Positions 46,058 to 57,594 of a stretch of 64,000 nucleotides of DNA are shown here, piece after piece. Under the pieces are notes generated by a model. The model did not search any database. It was not told the DNA's origin and saw only the letters and a program-made list of their open reading frames with translations. The first letter of the stretch is position 1. Every line of letters starts with the position of its first letter. Source of the stretch: Drosophila persimilis (taxonomy: Eukaryota; Arthropoda; Insecta; Diptera; Drosophilidae). The stretch is taken from assembly GCF_003286085.1 (NCBI RefSeq), contig NW_020825576.1, positions 1 through 64,000 on the forward strand, read 5' to 3'. The position numbers and the translations under genes were made by a program.

Positions 46058-47926
46058 CCGGCCCCGTTGAAGGCCGGGAAGGCTTCAAACCAGTGGCAGA
46101 AGAGCCAACTTGTGGATTGGCCTCCTGAACGTGGCTCCGCTGCTCGTCCTTAGGTCGACCACTCTGACCCTTCCGTCCTGCCCGGCGGTTGTAACGACCA
46201 CCCTTCCGAGGAGCCCCTGTTGAGGGGGCAGGTTTTCCTCGGCGACGATTACGAGGTCGCCTTCCTTGATGTTTGGTTCCTCCTGGTGCCACTTGAATCT
46301 TATTTGCAATCCCAGCACATACTCCCGGGACCATCGCTGCCAGAACATTTGCCTGGCTGACGAGACAAGCCGCCATCGCTTTAAGCAGCTCAGACCCTCC
46401 TGGTCCGGGGTCCTGGGTGCTGGGGGTGCGATGAGCGGCCCGCCTGTCAGCAGGTGCCCGGGAGTCAGCATGTCTCCGTCGCTTGGGTCTGGGCTTAGGG
46501 GTCCTAGCGGGCGCGAGTTGAGTACCGCCTCGATCCCGACCAGCACGGTCTCCAGCTCCTCTGCGGTGAGGAGAGAGCTTCCGACTGCCCGTAGGAGTAG
46601 GCCCTTGGCAGACTTCACACCGGCCTCCCAAAGTCCGCCCATGTGCGGTGCTCGAGGCGGTATGAAGGCAATCTCGCACCCGCTTCTTGACGCAAATTCG
46701 CGTATCGCGTCCGCTTCCGCCTCTATCTTCCTCCGCAGTTCGCTGAAGTGGCGACTTGCTCCGACGAAATTGGTCGCGTTGTCGCAGTTCACGCGTTGCG
46801 GACATCCTCGACGACCGACGAACCTTTGGAATGCCAACAAGAAGGAATTAGTCGTCAAATCGGAGACAATTTCTAAATGAACCGCCTTGGACGCAAAACA
46901 GACAAATAACGCTATGTAGGACTTATAAGGGGGCCTTCCACGAATTTTCAGAGTCGTATAGACTGGGCCACAAAAATCAACGCCACATACTGAAAATGGG
47001 CGGAGAGCACGGAGCCGGTCTGCGGGTAAGTTGCCCATCATTTGGGTCTGGAGTAGCGGCTTGCATTTAAAGCAACGAATACATGACCTAACTGTCGCCC
47101 TGCAGACCGCCTGAGCATTCACTATCCAAATGCGTTGTCTAAGGATACTCACGAGTGCTCGTGGGCCGGCATGAAAACTCGTTTGATGCAGATAGCGAAC
47201 GTATGTCTGCACAAACTGCGAGCGTTTTGTCAATAAAAAGGGAAAATTGGCATTATATGACATAGGAGCGTTAACTAGTCGCCTTCCAACTCGCAACAAC
47301 GAAAAAGAGCACCATGTCCCAGACTCTTCATGGATGAAGGGATTCAAGCGCTGAAGACTGGGGCCTAACTTGGTGCCTTTACGAACCCTTTCAATATCTT
47401 CTTGAGACTCATTTTTCTGTGTTATTTCGACTATTTTTAGAAACGCCTCGTCGTATTCTACGGATGACGGAATTTTTCCAAAGTTGAGACTTTTGTCTTT
47501 GCATTTTCGGATGAAGCGGAACACGAAAACGAACACTCTTAGCAGTTTGAGGTGTGACGAGTATCCCTCGATTACATCCACTAAATAATTTGACTTGGCC
47601 GCGCCGGTCAGTGTGACCGATTTCTTCCGACTTTCCATCTGTATCTCTTCTTCGGAAAGCTCGAAGTGTGGATTTCTGGGCCAGCTCTCTTCTTCAAACT
47701 TTAAGAACTCTGGTCCACCAAACCAGATCGACTGCACGATTTCCTCTACGTCACAACCTCTCGAAACTATGTCTGCTGGGTTCTGTTTTGTTGGCACATG
47801 CCGCCACGTAGCTTCACTTGACCACTCTTGAATCTCCGCTACTCGGTTCGCAACGAATGTTGACAACGACGAAGGGTGGGATCTGATCCAATGAAGAGTA
47901 ACTTCTGAATCTGACCAGAATATCAC
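46058..47926 (-). pseudogene. pol: BEL-2 pol 3' half, open frame but broken at 47926 (copy c)
   Basis: A 613-codon uninterrupted frame (47926-46085) from mid RNase H (FWSDSEVTLHWI) through the zinc region, integrase core and C-terminal domain. It is the only intact version of this part in the window and shows what copies a and b lost (1 bp and about 33 bp). The frame stops being BEL-2 at 47926 within the sequence that reads GTGATATTC; everything beyond is telomere-type array. Confidence 0.9.
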
Positions 47927-48870
47927 TTTCTTTTTTTACCAATAATTACCCGCTTTGGTTTGAGGGCTCTCAGTGCTCCAACTGGGGAGGGGCTGAGAGG
48001 CTGGGGTGTGAGCGGCCAGCAACCAAGCGCGTTGCTTTATTAATTTCAGTTTGTGGGCAGTATATGTCTTAATATTAATATATGTACATTTTTTTGTTTG
48101 TTTTTACAATTCAACTTTAAACGACACTCAAACACACTGGTACATATTGATGGCACATTAATTTACAAACATATAAACTGCAGCAACGAAACACTTGTAA
48201 CCTCGACTAGGCCCGCAGTCACAAGGGGGGGGAAAGGGAAAAAGAGAAAAAGAGAGAGACAAAATATTCGGCACTTTGACGGAGGGACTAAACCTCGAAC
48301 ACGACTCGACTCCACAACGTTCACGACACGACTTTCCATTTAAGACAGAGACCCAGACTCGAGACCATTCCACGATCGGGGCAAAAGGCTCCAAAAGTAC
48401 GAATTGTCAAGAGGGTGTCAAGTGTGTGTGTGTGGTGTGAGTCAAGAAAGTAAAGTGGGCCCACGCTCAAAAGTATGCTGTCTTTTATTTGTAATTCTCC
48501 CCAACTTAAAATTTGATTTGCAATCCCCTGTGAGTTCGTCAACTTGATGTTTTGTTGGCTGTAATGCGGTATGTGGTCTTCAGTCCCCTCTACTACCCTT
48601 GCCGCCTACTGAGGGCAGACGACTAGGAATGTAACATGTACATGTGGGCGGGCAGTTTATAGGGAACGTAGTTGATTTATGCGAAGACTTGCATTTTTGG
48701 CTCAATTTAGGCCGTAGTGGTGGGGTGTGGCGGCAACTGATGCTGATTTGAAAGTCGATTACGAAACCGATATTCAATTGTCAGCACCGTTGCCGCCGAA
48801 GATTTATCACAGATTGTAATAATTTTGTAGTGGGGTGTCGGAGAACCGCACTAATTACGATAATAACAAT

Positions 48871-48891
48871 GGGGGGGGGGGGGGGGGGGGG
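48871..48891 (+). repeat. Run of 21 G
   Basis: Uninterrupted G on plus, within the 3' region of unit D; shorter G runs recur in units A-C (GTGGGGGGG near 52230, 56670, 61540). Length may be affected by assembly error. Confidence 0.85.
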
Positions 48892-49137
48892 CAAGAAGGG
48901 GTTAAAGAAATGAGATCGAAAATTCAGAAAGTGCAGTGTTGCAACACGTAGTCAATTGAGGAATAGATAAAGAGAAAAGGTAAACAATGCAGGTGCTTTG
49001 CGTGGAAATACACTAAATAAAAAGAGACAAACACTTGCAGAAATAACAATACAGATAAGTAGTAGACTGGAGTGGAGACGACGGAAAAACAGGTAATAAA
49101 AGAGATACTACACTGGAACAAAGACGAGACAATACAG

Positions 49138-49879
49138 GTACAATTGATTTACGTTTACAATATTACAATAAACATAACAATTTAAAATAATGTCTATATC
49201 TTTTTCTATAATTACAGGGAAGACAAGAAGCATCTGCCGGCATAGCAAAACACAATGCTTGTAAAGACATTGCGTTGCATACCGGCCGACCCCGTCGTCC
49301 CCCCTAGTCGTCGAAATTGGCGTCATCCAAAGTCGTCGGAAGTAGCTGCAATTAGCACCTCGTCGTCTTTGTGGCTGTGGCTGCCCTCTTGGAGAACCAG
49401 TGGCACTGGTCCGGCCACCAGCTGGGAGCCAGGAGTAGACGGCACACATATTACTGTGCCGTCGGTAATTGCGGCCCTAATGTAGAGCGAGTGGCACTGG
49501 TCCGGCCACCAGCTGTGGGCAATGGCGGACAATGACACACACATAACTCGAACGGCACAGGTCCGGCCGCCCAAGTGTAATGGATGTGTGTGTGTCTGAA
49601 TGGCTGGCGGTAAGTATTTTAAGAGCCCTTTTTAATCGTATGTGTGGCTGATGGATTTTTCCTTTTCCAGGACCATAGGGCACTCTGAATGCCATGGCAC
49701 TGGATCCGGCCACCAACTAAGGACGATGGTGGACAAAGACACACATAACTCGAACGGCACAGGTCCGGCCGCCCAAGTGTAATGGATGTTTGTGTGTGTG
49801 TGTGTCTGAATGGCTGGCGGTAAGTATTTTGAGAGCCCTTTTTAATCGTATGTGTGCTGATGGATTTTTCCTTTTCCAG
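49138..49879 (+). other. Candidate antisense introns in unit D
   Basis: Three well-formed introns on plus: 49138-49217 (GTACAATT...ATTACAG, 80 bp), 49610-49670 (GTAAGTATT...TTTTCCAG, 61 bp) and 49820-49879 (GTAAGTATT...TTTTCCAG, 60 bp). The last two are copies within a tandem repeat. The exon after 49217 is homologous to the exon after 57863 in unit B (both read on to ...CATACCGGCCG or ...TATACCGGCCG). Confidence 0.5.
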
Positions 49880-49990
49880 GACCATAGGGCACTCTGAATG
49901 CCATGGCACTGGATCCGGCCACCAACTAAGGACGATGGCGATGGCATAACTCGAACGGCACAGGTCCGGCCGCCCAAGTGTAATGGATAT
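49493..49990 (+). repeat. Tandem repeat of about 205 bp, 2.4 units, each full unit holding an intron
   Basis: Units begin GGCACTGG(A)TCCGGCCACCA at 49493, 49696 and 49905. Each has AACTCGAACGGCACAGGTCC, a (TG)n stretch and the GTAAGT...CCAG intron; the third is partial and lacks it. A further partial start lies at about 49412. Confidence 0.85.
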
Positions 49991-50115
49991 TTGTGTGTGT
50001 TGATGTTTTATTTAATTGCTTTGATGGCGGCAGCGTCCGTTGTTCATTTTTGTTGTGGCATGCGATTGATATGCATTTGTCCTTTAATCCAATGCAGTGG
50101 CAGAGATGTGTCCAA

Positions 50116-52100
50116 TTAGTACACAGCGTTCCAGGATATCTGGTTGTCAAGATGGTACCTCATGTTGCGGGCGTAGGCCTTAATGTCATCCATGGAGTCG
50201 TCATCTGTCCACATCTCATCGTCATCATTTTCTTCATCCGTTTCAGGATCCGTCTCTGGAATGGCGGCTGGCGTTGGCCCTAACGTTTTTTGTGGTGGCT
50301 GTGGAGCTGGGGCAACCACTGTTGCTGCTGCCATTGTTGGTGGATTTTCCGATGTTTCTGGAACTGCTGGAGTTGCCGTCACTGCATGGGATTGGATGAG
50401 CGAGGTGAGTAGTGACATCATCGCTTCCAGCCTCTTTTCCAATCGCGTCATCCTCTGCGTATTCTCCAACAGTGCCTGGCTGCAGGATCCCTCGCAAGAT
50501 TGGCGTTTCGGCTTCATCTTCTGCCGGGAGCGGTTGTTGGCAAGCTGCTGCTGCTGCTGTCGCTGTTGTTGTTGTTCGCGCTGCGGCTGCTGTTGCAGCT
50601 GCTGTAGCTGCTGCTGTTGTTGTGCCTGGGAACGGCTCAATGGCTGCTCTGGACGTCGTCGCCCAGTGCGTGGTCCAGAGGCAGCAGGCGTCTGTTTTTA
50701 TACCCGATACTCAAAATGAGTATTGGGGTATATTAGATTTGTGGTAAAAGTGGATGTGTGTAACGTCCAGAAGGAATCGTTTCCGACCCCATAAAGTATA
50801 TATATTCTTGATCAGCATCAATAGCCGAGTCGATTGAGCCATGTCTGTCTGTCCGTCTGTCCGTCCGTCCGTCTGTCCGTCTGTCCGTCTGTCCGTCCCC
50901 TTCAGCGCCTAGTGCTGAAAGACTATAAGAGCTAGAGGAACGATGTTTTGGATCCAGACTTCTGTGATATGTCACTGCTACAAGAATATTTCAAAACTGT
51001 GCCCCGCCCACTTCCGCCCCCACAAAGGGCGAAAATCTGTGGCATCCACAATTTCGACGATACGAGAAAACTAAAAACTCAGAACCGTAGAAGATGACTA
51101 TATCTTACAGAGTGCAAAATCTGAACCAGATCGTATAATTATTATAGCCTGAATCACGAAAACAATTTCACTCTTTCTCGCTCTGTCTCACTCTAACACA
51201 CAGGTTTCATAGTCGGTTTTGCCAATTGCAAAATATGAGTTCAAGGATCTCACAACCCATAAGAGCTAGAGAAACCAAATTTGGTATCTACACTCCTGTT
51301 TCGTGTCAAAATTTCGCCACAGCCCCTTCCGCCCCCGCAAAGGACGAAAATCTGGGGCAACCACAAATCTCAGAGACTATTAAGGCTAGAGTAACCAAAT
51401 TTGGTATCCGCACTTCTGTTAGATCTCACTATAAAACGTATATCTCAGAAATTCGCCCCACCCCCTTCCGCCCCCACAAAGGACGATAATCTGTTTCATC
51501 CACAATACTGCATATTCGAGAAAACTAAAAACGCAGAATCATAGATAACGACCATATCTATGAGATTGCTGAATCTGGATCAGATCAGATCATTTTTATA
51601 GCCAAAAGGAACAAATCAATTTTCAGTGCCTACGCAGCGCCCGACGTCACGCTCAGACTGATTTTCTGTCTCTCTCGCACGCACTCTTTGTCGTGTCGTT
51701 TAATATTAGCGGCGTCTGCCGGAGGAGAGCCATACTGACTAAGTATCGGGTATAACTGTAGAGTTGCGGTGTCCGCAGCAACTCACAGCGTTCCCCCTCG
51801 TTTTGTCTGTATTGGCTGCTGCTGCTGCTGCTTCTGCTTCTGCTGATGTTGTTGTCCTCTTCGTCGCCCAGGAGAGGAGACATTGAGTGGCGTCCATGCT
51901 GCCTGCTGCTGCTGTCCGCGCCAGGGATTGGCTGGCGTTTGAGCTGGCTGTTGCTGCTGCTGTCGGCGCCCTGGATGTGCTGGTGTTGTTCTTGCTGGTG
52001 GTGGCTGCTGCTCTGGCAATGGCTGCAGAAGCGAGCTGCGCTTGCGACGCAACTCCTGCATGGCCACTCGGTGGGACAGAAGGCGGCCCCTTGCTGCCTC
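50116..52100 (-). pseudogene. gag: Unit D Gag, C-terminal part, split by an ISY
   Basis: The frame enters at the truncation (about 52080: LLSHRVAMQELRRKRS, parallel to LLAHRVAREEEHRR of unit B), continues as glutamine-rich sequence to 51801, is cut by ISY copy 16, and resumes at 50697 with QTPAASGPRTGRRRPEQP, polyglutamine, a leucine-rich coiled-coil-like segment (NTQRMTRLEKRLEAMMSLL) and an acidic tail (ETDEENDDDEMWTDDD), ending at 50116. The order matches the C-terminal half of unit B Gag but the sequence is diverged, so it is a separate subfamily. Confidence 0.72.
50698..51800 (+). mobile_element. ISY/DINE-1 Helentron copy 16, inside telomere-type Gag
   Basis: Full length. The only ISY in the array, so the array was already in place or accessible when ISY moved. 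Module 2 lacks the CTGTGATATCGG... stretch near 51298. Confidence 0.92.
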
Positions 52101-52103
52101 TAG

Positions 52104-52139
52104 TTAGGTTTGTGTTTATCATTAGGTTTGTGTTTAAAC
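52104..52139 (+). repeat. 3'-terminal tail repeats of unit C (2 copies)
   Basis: TTAGGTTTGTGTTTATCA followed by TTAGGTTTGTGTTTAAAC, immediately at the D/C junction. Because unit D is 5'-truncated here, both copies belong to the 3' end of unit C. Confidence 0.75.
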
Positions 52140-53353
52140 TTTTGTGTTTTTACAAGTTAATGTTATTTATTGGCGTTTAAAATTAATGACATTTATTGGG
52201 GAGCAGAAAGCTTGTCGGTAGTAGTAGTGGTGGTGGGGGGGAAGGGACTTTTTGTCATGTCAGCGGGGGCACGGCACAGCACGGCACGGCACATGACAGA
52301 CAGCACAAGAAAATAGGGCAACACAGAAAGAAAACGGAGATGGCGACACGGCAAAACGACACGAAAACGGTGATGGCACGTCCGACGATCGCGACCTCTC
52401 GAGCGGGCGGACGAGATGAGAGTGGCCTGGACGAGGTTCATGGTGGAACTCTCACATGTCCGCCAACTCCCATGCTCTCCACTCGAAAGGGTCCGATCGC
52501 CGATCGTCATTTACCGGTGCTCTCACCCCCGGTTCCACTTTCACTCACCCCAATATTGAGTGAGATGAAAGTGTTCCGAGGGCAGCAGCACCGACAAGTA
52601 GGCAATGAAAATTTGCAATGGCTGTTTGCATTAGTGGCTGTGTGTGTGTTGTTGTTGGCAAATGGCTCATGTCTAATGTTTCTCTGTGCTTTTTGTATTG
52701 GCTGCTCTGTTGTCAAGGATGGGATGGGATGCGAAGGGGATAAATGCCTGCTCCCGTATAACCGCCCGGATACTTTATACTTCCGGATCTTACGATCCGG
52801 GCGCGAGTAGCTCCGAAGGGACGACCGCATAGCATCTTGTGGGCGGTTGTAATGGCTTTGTTGGGGCGTTTGGCAGAGTGGCGATGGTTTGCAGTGTAAA
52901 TTTTGTTCCTGCTCAGCCTCATTTGGTCTTTAGTTGCGATTGAAGTGGGTGGGGGGGGTGGGTGTGGAATTGGCTGGGCGTAAATTGCCGAAGTTGGCGA
53001 CCGATAACACACTAGCATTGATAAATGCAATTCAAATTTGAATTGGCTTTTTGGTGTGTTATCGGTCAATGGTCTGGTATTTGCGTGGTATTTTTGGTGA
53101 TACCACATGTCAGGGGGAATATGGGAATGGCAGATAGTTGGGGAAGAAGAGGAAAAAGTTAATAAAACTAATCAGAAAACTACTAATAATATACAATTAA
53201 CTACAGGGAAAACTACATTAATTTACAAAAACTTATTTCTAATATCACAGGCAAGTAAAGTAACTAAAACTATGGACAAACTATCTACGGACATGCAAAA
53301 ACTACAGAAACAACAGGATTGACATCTACAACAAATACATTGATGCAGACAAG

Positions 53354-54084
53354 GTAAAATAAACAATAATTGACATACATTTACAACATATAAACATATT
53401 AATCATATTTATTTTATTTCTAACAGGAGGACAAACAACAACGGAGCACCGGCGGGCATAACAAACGCAATGCGAACATTACGCTGTATACCGGCCGGCT
53501 CTGTTGTCCCCCTGTGTGCTGTTTATTGGCTGGCTGGATTCATGGTGTTGGCGTGCATCGTGGGCAAAGTTGGAGATGGCGAGCGGCTCTAGTCCGGCCG
53601 CCCACGTTGCATATGTCAGGTGGAGATGGCGCATCCAATCGAGTGGCACTGGTCCGGCCACCCGAGATGCATTATCCAGTGTGTTGGCGCTGGCATCGAA
53701 GTGTGATGCCAACGAGTCATGTTATTGGCCGCATCCGAGTGGCTGCTGGTCCGGCCACCAGGATGCGTTGTCGATTTTAATTGTTGGCCGCATCCAAGTG
53801 GCTGCTGGTCCGGCCACCAGGATGCGCTGTCAGTTGGATTGGCCTGGCCTCCTCGGCCACGTTATCGTCAATTTGTAATGGCGTTTTGGATGGCTGCTGG
53901 TGCGGCCATCCAGATGAGGTGTTTGCTTTGGCTTTGGTTTTAATTTGTGTTTATTTGCAGGTATTTGTCGGCGTTTGGATGTTGCTGGCGACCCTTGTCT
54001 GGTTGGTGTTGGCGTGAAGACGTTTGCAGGTGAGTGTTTGTATGTTTATTGGAAGCCTCCTTCATGGTTATCCTTCTTTTGCAG
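53354..54084 (+). other. Candidate antisense introns in unit C
   Basis: 53354-53426 (GTAAAATAA...TTTCTAACAG, 73 bp) and 54030-54084 (GTGAGTGTT...CTTTTGCAG, 55 bp). An acceptor-like TTTATTTGCAG ends at 53960. The intron that in unit B starts at 57595 has lost its donor G context here (AAAAGTTAATA), and a donor at 54360 lacks the matching AG near 54435 (GCGG). Confidence 0.5.
53725..53845 (+). repeat. Sub-repeats of about 59 bp in the unit C 3' region
   Basis: TTGGCCGCATCC(G/A)AGTGG followed by CTGCTGGTCCGGCCACCAGG occurs twice in tandem, with weaker copies upstream. The same pair lies at 58160-58280 and 63025-63150. Imperfect 3' sub-repeats are a HeT-A trait. Confidence 0.75.
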
Positions 54085-54461
54085 GATTTTCTGGCGTCTG
54101 GCGGCTCAACACCGAGCCATCCCGCCCTCACATAATTGGCGTGAGAGACGGGTGCGACCCAGTGGAGCGGCAACAGGCCTCAGCATCTGCATCGTCGTTG
54201 GAATGGCTGCTGTTGGTTGAGAGTGGCGTAACGTCATTGTGATGGTGTGGTGGCAGCGTCATCAGAAAGAGGCCTCCTTTTCCGCCCAATTGGCAGGAAA
54301 TTGTCAATGTTGGTGGCGAGGCAGCTTCTTGTTGGTCAGCTCTGTCTGGTGATTAGCAGGTAAGTGTGGATTTCATGTGTTTTGGCCGTTTTTCGTTGTT
54401 GTCTGTATTGACGTCTTTTTCTTCGTTGCGGTGGCTGTCTCGGGAACGACGATTGGGCACA

Positions 54462-56386
54462 TCAATAGGCACCGCCCGATAGCATGCTTTCGCGTGCGCT
54501 GGCGATTTGTGCCCTCCATATTTCGAACAGGCCATCCAGCGCGTCGAATGGATCGTGGTCGGTCCATTCGTCGTCATCCTCGTCGTCAATTGCTTCGCAG
54601 TCCATATCGGATTCAGAGTCCGATATGGCTGCGGCGTCATGGTGCGTATTTGGTGCTGGTCTTGGTGATGGCTGTTCGGATGCTGCTGCTGCTGCTGTTG
54701 TTGTCTGTAGTGGCGGCACTCCTCCCGTGCTCTCGTCCCTTGCCTGCAGCAGGTTTGTCAGTTTTGTTGTAATTGCTGCCAGTTTTTCTTCCAGCTCTCT
54801 AATTTTACCGGCATATCTTTTCAGATTATGGGCACAGCTCCCATCGCACTGGGCGCCTGGCTGCTGCTGTATCTGGGGTTGGCGTGGCGTCGGAGCACGA
54901 TTTGGGATCGGCTGCATCGGCTGGACCCTTTGGTATTGGCGCCCCTCGGCCAGTGGCTGGGGATGTTGGTTGCGATGCTGTAGCTGTTGCCGATGCTGCC
55001 GACCCAGACCGCGCTGACGTTGCTGCTGCAGCTGTGGGTGGAGTGGCTGTGTGGGTGGCTGCTGTTGCTGCAACTGTCGCTGTAGTGGCTGCTGGTGACG
55101 TTGTGGTGGCTGCTGGAGACGATGTGCTGGCTGTTGCTGCTGAATTGTCTGTTGCATTGGCTGTGGCTGCTGCCGTAGTGGCTGAGGCTGCTGCTGCTGC
55201 CGTCGATGCTCCTCCTCCCTGGCGACCCTGTGGGCCAGGAGCGTATTGACCACGGTCCGGTTTGGGGGCGATCTCAGCCTCGAAGAGGTTGAATTGACGG
55301 CTGCGATCGAACCGATCGGTGATCGCCCGAGTATACCGGACCGTGTACCCCTCGTCTTGCATGCAGTCCCGGAACCAGTCAGAGGGCGTGGAATGGGGAA
55401 GATGGTAAGGGTGTGTGTATTGGGAGTGGCAATAGTTGTGTTGGTGTTGGTTATGGCGATGGTGCTGGTGTTAGTGGCGGTGACGGTGTTGGTGTTTGTC
55501 TTTGTGTGTTGTGTTTGCTGCCGCTGCTGGTGATGGCGGCCCCGTCGTCTGGCCTGCTTCCTCTCACCCTCCTCATCGTCGCTCTCACTGTCGATGAGGG
55601 CGCGGCGTCGTTTCGGTGTTGGTGGGATTGGCTGTGATTGCGGCTGTGTAGTTGTTGCTGTTTGTCTTTGTGTAGGTGCTGGCTGGGCTATGGCTTGAAT
55701 CGACCCGATGCTCGAACTCGAACCAAGTTCGATTCGCAACGGGTTCGATCCGGTCATGTGTGTGTGTTTCGCTGCCCGTTGGCCGTTTTGGCGCTCTGCT
55801 CCTGCGCGTCGGCTTGCCAGCTCTCCTCCGTCTTCTCCCTCTCCGGTTACTCCCGAACGGTTTTGAATGTTCGAGAGCGTGAGAGGCGGGAAAAGCGGCA
55901 GCGAGAGCGGCGTCCTATCGGCCTTTCCCTTTTTGCTTGGCGGGTTTTTGGAATTTGGCGGGGTTGCGGGACTTGCAGTTGGTATTTTTGGTATTGGCGC
56001 TGCTGTTGCTGCTGAGGCGGCCGTCGCTGCCGCCTCCCATCTTTGTGCCACCTCCTCCTGGCACTGGCGGAAGCAGAATTGCTCGCCGCTATGCAGCCGG
56101 GAGTGGAGGGGCATGGCCTGTATTGGACTGGCTGTTTTGATGGGTCTCGAGGGGGGAGTGGCGGGTACTCACACACTGGGTGACTGTGGCGTCGGCGCTC
56201 TGCATTGGCTGGGGCGTTTGTGTTGGTATTGTCGCCTGCGCCGAGGGCTCTGCTGCTGCTGCTGCTGCTATTGGCGGTGTTGGTGTTGTTGGCTGCTGCT
56301 GTTGCTGCTAGTGCGCCTCTGCGGGCCGCTCTGCCGCCGTCGCTGTGGCGTCTATTCGACCCTCGTCTGGCCATTCCTCTCGTCAT
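54462..56386 (-). pseudogene. gag: Unit C Gag, zinc knuckles deleted
   Basis: The N-terminus starts at 56386 (MTRGMARRGSNRRHSDGG), shifts frame in an extra stretch near 56080-56150, and then a 550-codon frame, 56114-54462, carries the Ser/Pro-rich region, TN-rich tract, polyglutamine and acidic end (DDEDDDEWTDHDPFDALD). Relative to unit B it lacks the block from LRILIRGLPHSTP and, near 55245, the three CCHC knuckles. Likely a non-autonomous copy. Confidence 0.75.
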
Positions 56387-56523
56387 AGTGTTGTTGGTTT
56401 GTGTGTTGGCGATTTGCTGTCTGTTTGTTGCTCTTTTCCCCTATTAAAAAGTCTCTTGTGTGTGTGTGTTTGTGTTTAATGTATTTGTTGGCACTTTCTG
56501 TCTCTTTACACAGTTTTCTCTAG

Positions 56524-56577
56524 TTAGGTTTGTGTTTATCATTAGGTTTGTGTTTATCATTAGGTTTGTGTTTAAAC
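56524..56577 (+). repeat. 3'-terminal tail repeats of unit B (3 copies)
   Basis: Two perfect TTAGGTTTGTGTTTATCA plus TTAGGTTTGTGTTTAAAC at the C/B junction. Confidence 0.8.
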
Positions 56578-57594
56578 TTTTTGTGTTTTTACAAGTTAAT
56601 GTTATTTGTTGGCGTTTAAAATTAATCACATTTATTGGGGAGAAGAAAGCTTGTCGGTAGTAGTAGTGGCGGTGGGGGGGAAGGGACTTTTTGTCATGTC
56701 AGCGGGGGCACGGCACAGCACGGCACGGCACACGACAGACAGCACAAAAAGAAAACAGGGCACAACAGCAAGATAACGGAAATGGCGACACGGCAAAACG
56801 ACACGAAAACGGTTTTGGCACGTCCGACGATCGCGACCTCTCGAGCGGGCGGACGAGATGAGAGTGGCCTGGACGAGGTTCATGGTGGAACACTCATATG
56901 TCCGCCAACTCCCATGCTCTCCACTCGAGAGATCCGATCGCCGATCGTCATTTACCAGTGCTCTCACCCCCGGTTCCACTTTCACTCACCCCAATATTGA
57001 GTGAGATGAAAATGGTCCGAGGGCAGCAGCACCGACAAGTAGGCAATGAAAATTTGCAATGGCTGTTTGCATTAGTGGCTGTGTGTTGTTGTTGGCAAAT
57101 GGCTCATGTCTAATGTTTCTCTGTGCTTTTTGTATTGGCTGCTCTGTTGTCAAGGATGGGATGGGATGGGAAGGGGAAATTTGGCCTGCTCCCGTATAAC
57201 CGCCCGGATACTTTAAACTTCCGGATCTTACGATCCGGGCGCGAGTAGCTCCGAAGAGACGACCGCATAGCATCTTGTGGGCGGTTGTAATGGCTTTGTT
57301 GGGGCGTTTGGCAGAGTGGCGATGGTTGGCAGTGTTCGTTTTATTCCTGCTCAGCCTCATTTGGCATTTAGTGGCATTTGAAGTGGGTAGGGGGGGTGGG
57401 TGTGGGATTGGCTGGGCATAAATTGCCGAAGTTGGCGACCGATAACACACTAGCATTGAGAAATGCATTTTGAATTTAAAATGGCTTTTTGTGTGTTATC
57501 GGTCAATGGTCTGGTATTTGCGTGGTATTTTTGGTGATACCACATGTCAGGGGAATATGGGAATGGCAGATAGTTGGGAAAGAAGAGGAAAAAG

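Larger units (their letters stand above)
47927..52100 (-). mobile_element. Gag-only non-LTR element, unit D (HeT-A-like, divergent, 5'-truncated)
   Basis: The sense strand is minus. The 3' end is an oligo(A) (TTTCTTTTTTT on plus at 47927-47937) joined straight to broken BEL-2. A long 3' region (47940-50115) precedes the Gag end at 50116. The 5' side is cut at about 52100, inside Gag just after the zinc-knuckle region, and abuts the 3' end of unit C. About 3.1 kb without its ISY. 5' truncation and A-tail are typical of target-primed reverse transcription. Confidence 0.7.
52101..56520 (-). mobile_element. Gag-only non-LTR element, unit C
   Basis: About 4.42 kb from its 3' end (two 18-bp tail repeats at 52104-52139) to its 5' end against unit B. 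The 3' region 52140-54461 has the same landmarks as units B and A (AAGCTTGTCGGTAGTAG, CCCGGATAC...ATCCGGGCGCGAG, GTCCGGCCACCAGGATGCG repeats). No reverse transcriptase is encoded, as in HeT-A. Confidence 0.72.

Noticed and set aside
51819-51850. CTG/CAG runs (also 55190, 59560, 63990) as expansion-type microsatellites
   Set aside because: They encode the polyglutamine of Gag and are interrupted by other glutamine and leucine codons.
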